Part shown: positions 60,942-64,000 of the stretch, piece after piece
Position numbering within the stretch: the first letter of the stretch is position 1
Layout: each line of letters opens with the position of its first letter
NCBI GenBank assembly: GCA_965220245.1
Contig: CBDCPI010000004.1
Coordinates: 105,741 to 169,740, forward strand
Length of the DNA stretch: 64,000 nt
Source: CBDCPI01 sp965220245
Lineage (GTDB): Bacteria > Chloroflexota > Dehalococcoidia > Lucifugimonadales > UBA3495
Direction of reading: 5' to 3'
Made by a program: the position numbers and the translations under genes
Notes under the pieces: model-generated
Databases searched by the model: none
Seen by the model: only the letters and a program-made list of their open reading frames with translations
Told to the model about the DNA's origin: nothing

Positions 60942-62054
60942 TTACTTGAACTCGGGGATGACTTTTTCGCCGAAGAGCCGCAGCGAACCCTCTATCTCTT
61001 CGTAAGACAGCCCGCCGGTATCCATGTAGCCCAGGAAGTGGGACACGTGCCTAGACTCCAAGTCCTCGATGGTGGCGATAAGCTTCTCCGGGCTGCCAAT
61101 GGCGCTCATGGCTTGGGCGCCCCGTTTCTCCACCAAGTCCGGCTCGATGAAGGGGTCGCTGGCGTAATGCTCATAGCCGGGCAACCCGCCCGCGCCGGCC
61201 AAAGTGGCCACCGGTCGCCGCAAAAACTCGCCCATGTCTCCCGCCCACTGAAGGCGGGGAGTCATGATTTCCAGGGCCTCTTCGTCGCTTGGGGCCACGA
61301 ACATGTTGCGCACGGCGGCAATGGTAACGTCCTCTGCCGCCACCCCGGCCTGTAGCATTTTGCCGTAGTAGAGGTTGATCAGGTCTTGGTCGGCGTCGGA
61401 AGATGCCGGAAAGAAGGTGCTGCCCACCGTAAAGAGGCCCCACCGGTTGCTGACCGCCACATCGACCGATTCGGGGCTGTGGGTAACTGCCATCCAGATT
61501 GGCGGGTGAGGCTTTTGCACCGGCTTGGGGATGACCATCACCTCGGGGAAGGAGTTAAATTTGCCTTCGTAGCTGAAGCGTTCTTCGGTCCAAGCCTTGA
61601 CCGCTATATCCATGCCCTCGACAAGCCGTTCCCGAGACTCGGATATGTCGACCCCGTAAACGTCGAACTCGCGCTTCTGATAGCCCCGCCCGGCCCCGAT
61701 GATGAGCCTGCCTTTGCTGATAATATCCAGGGTGGCCAGGTCTTGGGCTAGGCGCAGGGGCGAATGCCACGGGACGATGGTGCAAGCGACGCCGATATTC
61801 ACCCGCTCGGTCTTGGCCGCAATGGCCGCCAGCATACTGTGGGGTGAGCTAACGATACTGTGCTCGCTGAAGGCGTGCTCGGCCACCCAGACCGAGTCGA
61901 AGCCCACCTGCTCGGCCAGCACCGCGCCCCTAAGGATGTCCTCGTACACCTCCACGTCGGTACGCCGCACCGGGTTGGGGTTTACCTTACGCTCGTCGGC
62001 GTACTGTTCGTGAAGCTGCGGCCGCTGGCCGACAAAGAAACATCCGAATTTCAT
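60942..62054 (-). CDS. LLM-class flavin-dependent oxidoreductase, luciferase-alpha type
   Basis: A 370-residue luciferase-like monooxygenase. Blocks seen: KFGCFFVGQRPQ, QVGFDSVWVAEHAFSEHS, TERVNIGVACTIVPWHSPLR, GRLIIGAGRGYQKREFDVYG and PVQKPHPPIWMAVTHSPES. This subgroup more often uses FMNH2, but F420 cannot be excluded. Start ATG at 62054. It heads the group LLM, hydrolase, fusion protein, dehydrogenase on the minus strand. Confidence 0.9.
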   Translation of the reverse strand: MKFGCFFVGQRPQLHEQYADERKVNPNPVRRTDVEVYEDILRGAVLAEQVGFDSVWVAEHAFSEHSIVSSPHSMLAAIAAKTERVNIGVACTIVPWHSPLRLAQDLATLDIISKGRLIIGAGRGYQKREFDVYGVDISESRERLVEGMDIAVKAWTEERFSYEGKFNSFPEVMVIPKPVQKPHPPIWMAVTHSPESVDVAVSNRWGLFTVGSTFFPASSDADQDLINLYYGKMLQAGVAAEDVTIAAVRNMFVAPSDEEALEIMTPRLQWAGDMGEFLRRPVATLAGAGGLPGYEHYASDPFIEPDLVEKRGAQAMSAIGSPEKLIATIEDLESRHVSHFLGYMDTGGLSYEEIEGSLRLFGEKVIPEFK

Positions 62055-62106
62055 GTTAGCCTTCTAACTTTTGATTGCCGCAGCCGGGCGCGTTTTCTCG
62101 CAACAT

Positions 62107-62178
62107 GATAAGCGGGAAGCGCCGGGGTTCGACTCCGCTCACCCTGAACGGGGCCGAAGGGCGCGCTCCCCGCTTGAT
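62107..62178. repeat. Palindromic intergenic repeat
   Basis: AAGCGGGAAGCGC and GCGCGCTCCCCGCTT are inverted arms, and inside lies GTTCGACTCCGCTCACCCTG, a body seen in many Chloroflexota intergenic palindromes and partly at 35553-35566. It separates the ferritin-like gene from the LLM gene. Confidence 0.5.
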
Positions 62179-62202
62179 TAAGGCCCTGGAGCAAGACCCT
62201 GA

Positions 62203-62667
62203 TTAGGAGCCGCTTCCTTCGATCCTAGCGTATTCCTCGCGCATGTGACCCCCGGAATCGTTTTCCACGTCGGTAAACCAGCGCAGCAGGGACCGGGTCA
62301 GCTCGTCCACCGACTCGTCGACGGTGGCGGCTTCGTAGCGTTCTCTGACCGTCGGCTTGGCCATGTTCTGGGCCCCTTCCCGCAGGTACTTGATCTTCCC
62401 CGCATCGGAGAGGTCGCCGCTCAGCACTTCCATCCTTTCAGCGAAGTTGGCGGCGCGATCGCCCTCGGGTTCGTAACCCAGCTCTTTGATACGCCGCTCG
62501 AATATCTCGCCGTGGCTGGTCTCCCTCGCCGCAACCAGCGTCAAACAGCCCTTGAGGCCGGAGTCCTCGGTCTTGTCCGCCCATGCTCGAAGGAAGTCGC
62601 CCGCACCGTATTCTTGGACTTTGATCTCGTTAAGCAACTCTACGTATTCGGGTTTGCTTTGCGCCAT
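62203..62667 (-). CDS. Ferritin-like domain protein
   Basis: A helical protein of 154 residues with spaced Glu/His residues of a possible di-iron site: EIKVQEYGAGDF, AARETSHGEIFERRIKELGY, LRWFTDVENDSGGHMREEY. It lacks a signal peptide and Cys motifs. Family by pattern only; iron storage, peroxide defence or a thiol role are all possible. Start ATG at 62667 with GAGGAGGAA upstream. Confidence 0.65.
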   Translation of the reverse strand: MAQSKPEYVELLNEIKVQEYGAGDFLRAWADKTEDSGLKGCLTLVAARETSHGEIFERRIKELGYEPEGDRAANFAERMEVLSGDLSDAGKIKYLREGAQNMAKPTVRERYEAATVDESVDELTRSLLRWFTDVENDSGGHMREEYARIEGSGS

Positions 62668-62947
62668 GATTCCTCCTCTTCGATGATGTTTTCTTAAGCG
62701 GTGCGCCGCTATTAGGCTACCCCGGCTGTTAAGCTGCCATGGATACGCCGGATACGCCCTGTGCGGATGGCCTCAAGATACACGAGTTACGGGTCCGGGG
62801 CAAGCTACTCAATAGACTGGTAACTGTTCAGACTTGAGGAAACGAACTCAATTGACGCTGGCTGCTCCGTATCTGACAGGCCGGTCTCCACCGGTCAGAA
62901 AGCCTATAGATTCCCTTAAACGTGAAACTTACATCAAATGCTAGCTA
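62668..62947. other. Divergent intergenic region
   Basis: It contains one GTAACTGTTCAGACTTGA motif (62820-62837) and no open frame with family features. The promoter of the rightward gene starts at its right edge. Confidence 0.45.
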
Positions 62948-62975
62948 TTGACATTGCGAATAAATCCTATATAAA
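62948..62975 (+). promoter_or_regulatory. Promoter of the TRAP-type binding protein gene
   Basis: A perfect TTGACA (62948-62953) is followed after 16 bases by TATAAA (62970-62975). It overlaps the first unit of the 24-base tandem repeat. The leader to the ATG at 63139 is about 155 bases. Confidence 0.6.
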
Positions 62976-63022
62976 CATTGCGAATAAATCCTATATAAAC
63001 ATTGCGGTTAAATCCTATATAA
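62951..63022. repeat. Three 24-base tandem repeats across the promoter
   Basis: The unit begins ACATTGCGAATAAATCC and ends TATATAA. Copies lie at 62951-62974, 62975-62998 and 62999-63022; the first two are identical and the third has two changes. Every unit brings its own -10-like box. Only the first has a consensus -35 in front. Confidence 0.85.
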
Positions 63023-63138
63023 GATGGATACCTTACGATTTCTCAGAGGCAAAGTTCATGGCGGACTGAGACGTTACGATAGATGCAGGTAAAGGGAAGG
63101 CAGCGAAATTGGATATTGGACATGGGAGGAGCGTTCCG

Positions 63139-64000
63139 ATGCGGAAATATGTATTACTAGGACTAGTAGGGATACTGGCTTTGGTGATAGCGGCCTGTGG
63201 CGGGGATGACGGCGGTGACCGCGCAGCCCAGTCAACTCCGGCGGCCACCACGGCCCAAGCGGCTCCGGCGGCCACCACCGCTCCAACGACCCAGCCAGCT
63301 CCGGCGGCCACCACCGCGCCAGCAGCCCAGTCAGTTCCGGCATCCCTGGCGGCCTACGCTGCGGAGCACGCGGGAGGGCCCGGGGCCATCTACGTGGGCG
63401 ACATAAATCAATTGGTGGGGCCGGCCCCCACGGAGGAGCAGGGCGACTCCGACGGGAACGTTCCCCTGGACGCCTTGCAGCGGCACCTGTACGTTTTCGA
63501 GTCCGACTACTACAAGGGCCTGCTGGAAAAAGCGAAGCTCACCGACCCGACGCCGCTGGTGAGCACGGGGCAGAACTTCACCATTCAGCAAGCCTGCGTC
63601 GTCCGGACGCTGCTCTGGTGCAAGTTGTCGGACAGCTTCTTCTTCCCCAACCTGCTCGAGCGGACCAGCGGGCAGCTTAAGCTGGAGAGCACGTCGTACC
63701 CTGAGTTGGGCATAAGCGGGACGGACGTCCTGACGCTACTCGAGGACGGCCTGCTGCAAATGGCCGACATCTCCGGCCCGTTTGTTGCCGGGGAGGTGCC
63801 GGCCCTCGAGATACAGTACCTGTTTGGCATGTTCCCCGACCAAGAGACCCAGTTCAATGCCAGCGCCGCCATGTACGATGAGCTAGTGAAGTTGCATGAG
63901 GATTCGACGGGCGGCGGGAAGGCGATCAACTTCTTCTGGCTCAATGGGAACGACATTTACTTCTTCAGCAAGAAACCCCTGAGAACTGTCGCCGACTTCG
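63139..64000 (+). CDS. TRAP transporter solute-binding lipoprotein (DctP-like), 3' end outside window
   Basis: Starts with a lipoprotein signal (LLGLVGILALVIAACGGDD) and a repeated tether of TTAPAA/PAATTA units, about 45 residues. The mature part has LGISGTDVLTLLEDGLLQMA and FVAGEVPALEIQYLFGMF, typical of the DctP/family 7 binding proteins that capture carboxylates. At least 287 residues are present. The ATG has GGGAGGA eight bases upstream. The permease genes would lie beyond the window. Substrate unknown. Confidence 0.82.
   Translation, partial: MRKYVLLGLVGILALVIAACGGDDGGDRAAQSTPAATTAQAAPAATTAPTTQPAPAATTAPAAQSVPASLAAYAAEHAGGPGAIYVGDINQLVGPAPTEEQGDSDGNVPLDALQRHLYVFESDYYKGLLEKAKLTDPTPLVSTGQNFTIQQACVVRTLLWCKLSDSFFFPNLLERTSGQLKLESTSYPELGISGTDVLTLLEDGLLQMADISGPFVAGEVPALEIQYLFGMFPDQETQFNASAAMYDELVKLHEDSTGGGKAINFFWLNGNDIYFFSKKPLRTVADF

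Noticed and set aside
60863..63022. Tandem repeats at 60863 and 62951 as CRISPR arrays
   Set aside because: Units are directly adjacent with no spacers, and no cas genes are present.

Overview
The window looks like part of an uncultured Chloroflexota genome, most likely Dehalococcoidia (SAR202-like or a relative). This is an inference from gene content: a clustered set of coenzyme F420 genes, three luciferase-like (LLM) flavin/F420 oxidoreductases, an archaeal-type fructose bisphosphatase, a large-type SRP RNA, family-5 peptide/solute ABC transporters, TTG/GTG starts in many genes, and many short palindromic intergenic elements. No species can be named from sequence alone.

Layout. 1-531: partial fructose-1,6-bisphosphate aldolase/phosphatase. 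1051-1800: zinc-ribbon/TPR membrane protein. 1819-8006 (minus): an operon-like block cofG, cofH, cofD, cofC, LLM oxidoreductase, fabI, which makes F420 precursors and places a probable F420 user and a fatty-acid reductase downstream. No cofE is visible. 8089-16249: ruvB, fabF, folC, an NDUFA9-like epimerase, a MocA/XdhC pair for molybdenum hydroxylase maturation, and a glutamine-amidotransferase-like hydrolase. 16470-24650: gyrA, flavin reductase, cobalamin-binding-like protein, MFS transporter, HpaI-like aldolase and asparaginase.

24991-37889: the main transport region. It holds two separate SBP-permease-permease operons on the minus strand, driven by nearly identical promoter segments that each carry the same palindrome in the spacer. 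A small accessory patch lies between them (Uma2 nuclease, antitoxin remnant cut by a repeat, coiled-coil membrane protein). Two tRNA genes (Lys-CUU, Leu-UAG) follow, then one dppD-dppF ATPase pair that probably serves both permease sets. lepA follows at once.

39776-49503: DinB-like protein, galU, a large Bacillus-type SRP RNA with its promoter, ksgA-ispE-lgt, then recJ, a second fabF and a B12-type radical SAM protein with an unusual 29-residue repeat tail. 49584-55000: accessory stretch with a second LLM oxidoreductase, four tandem copies of a PaREP1/HEPN-like gene on an exact 451-base period, and a broken secreted protein built of PWxxDG repeats. 55053-62667: probable catabolic cluster (alpha/beta hydrolase, lone molybdopterin dehydrogenase large subunit, a fusion of a dead carboxypeptidase-like domain with a GH88/GH105-like domain, metallo-beta-lactamase hydrolase, third LLM oxidoreductase, ferritin-like protein). 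63139-64000: start of a TRAP-type solute-binding lipoprotein behind a promoter with a 24-base triplicate.

The strongest candidates for something new are the PaREP1-like array, the peptidase/glycosidase fusion, the repeat tail on the radical SAM protein, the twin promoters with a spacer palindrome, and the family of small inverted-repeat elements.
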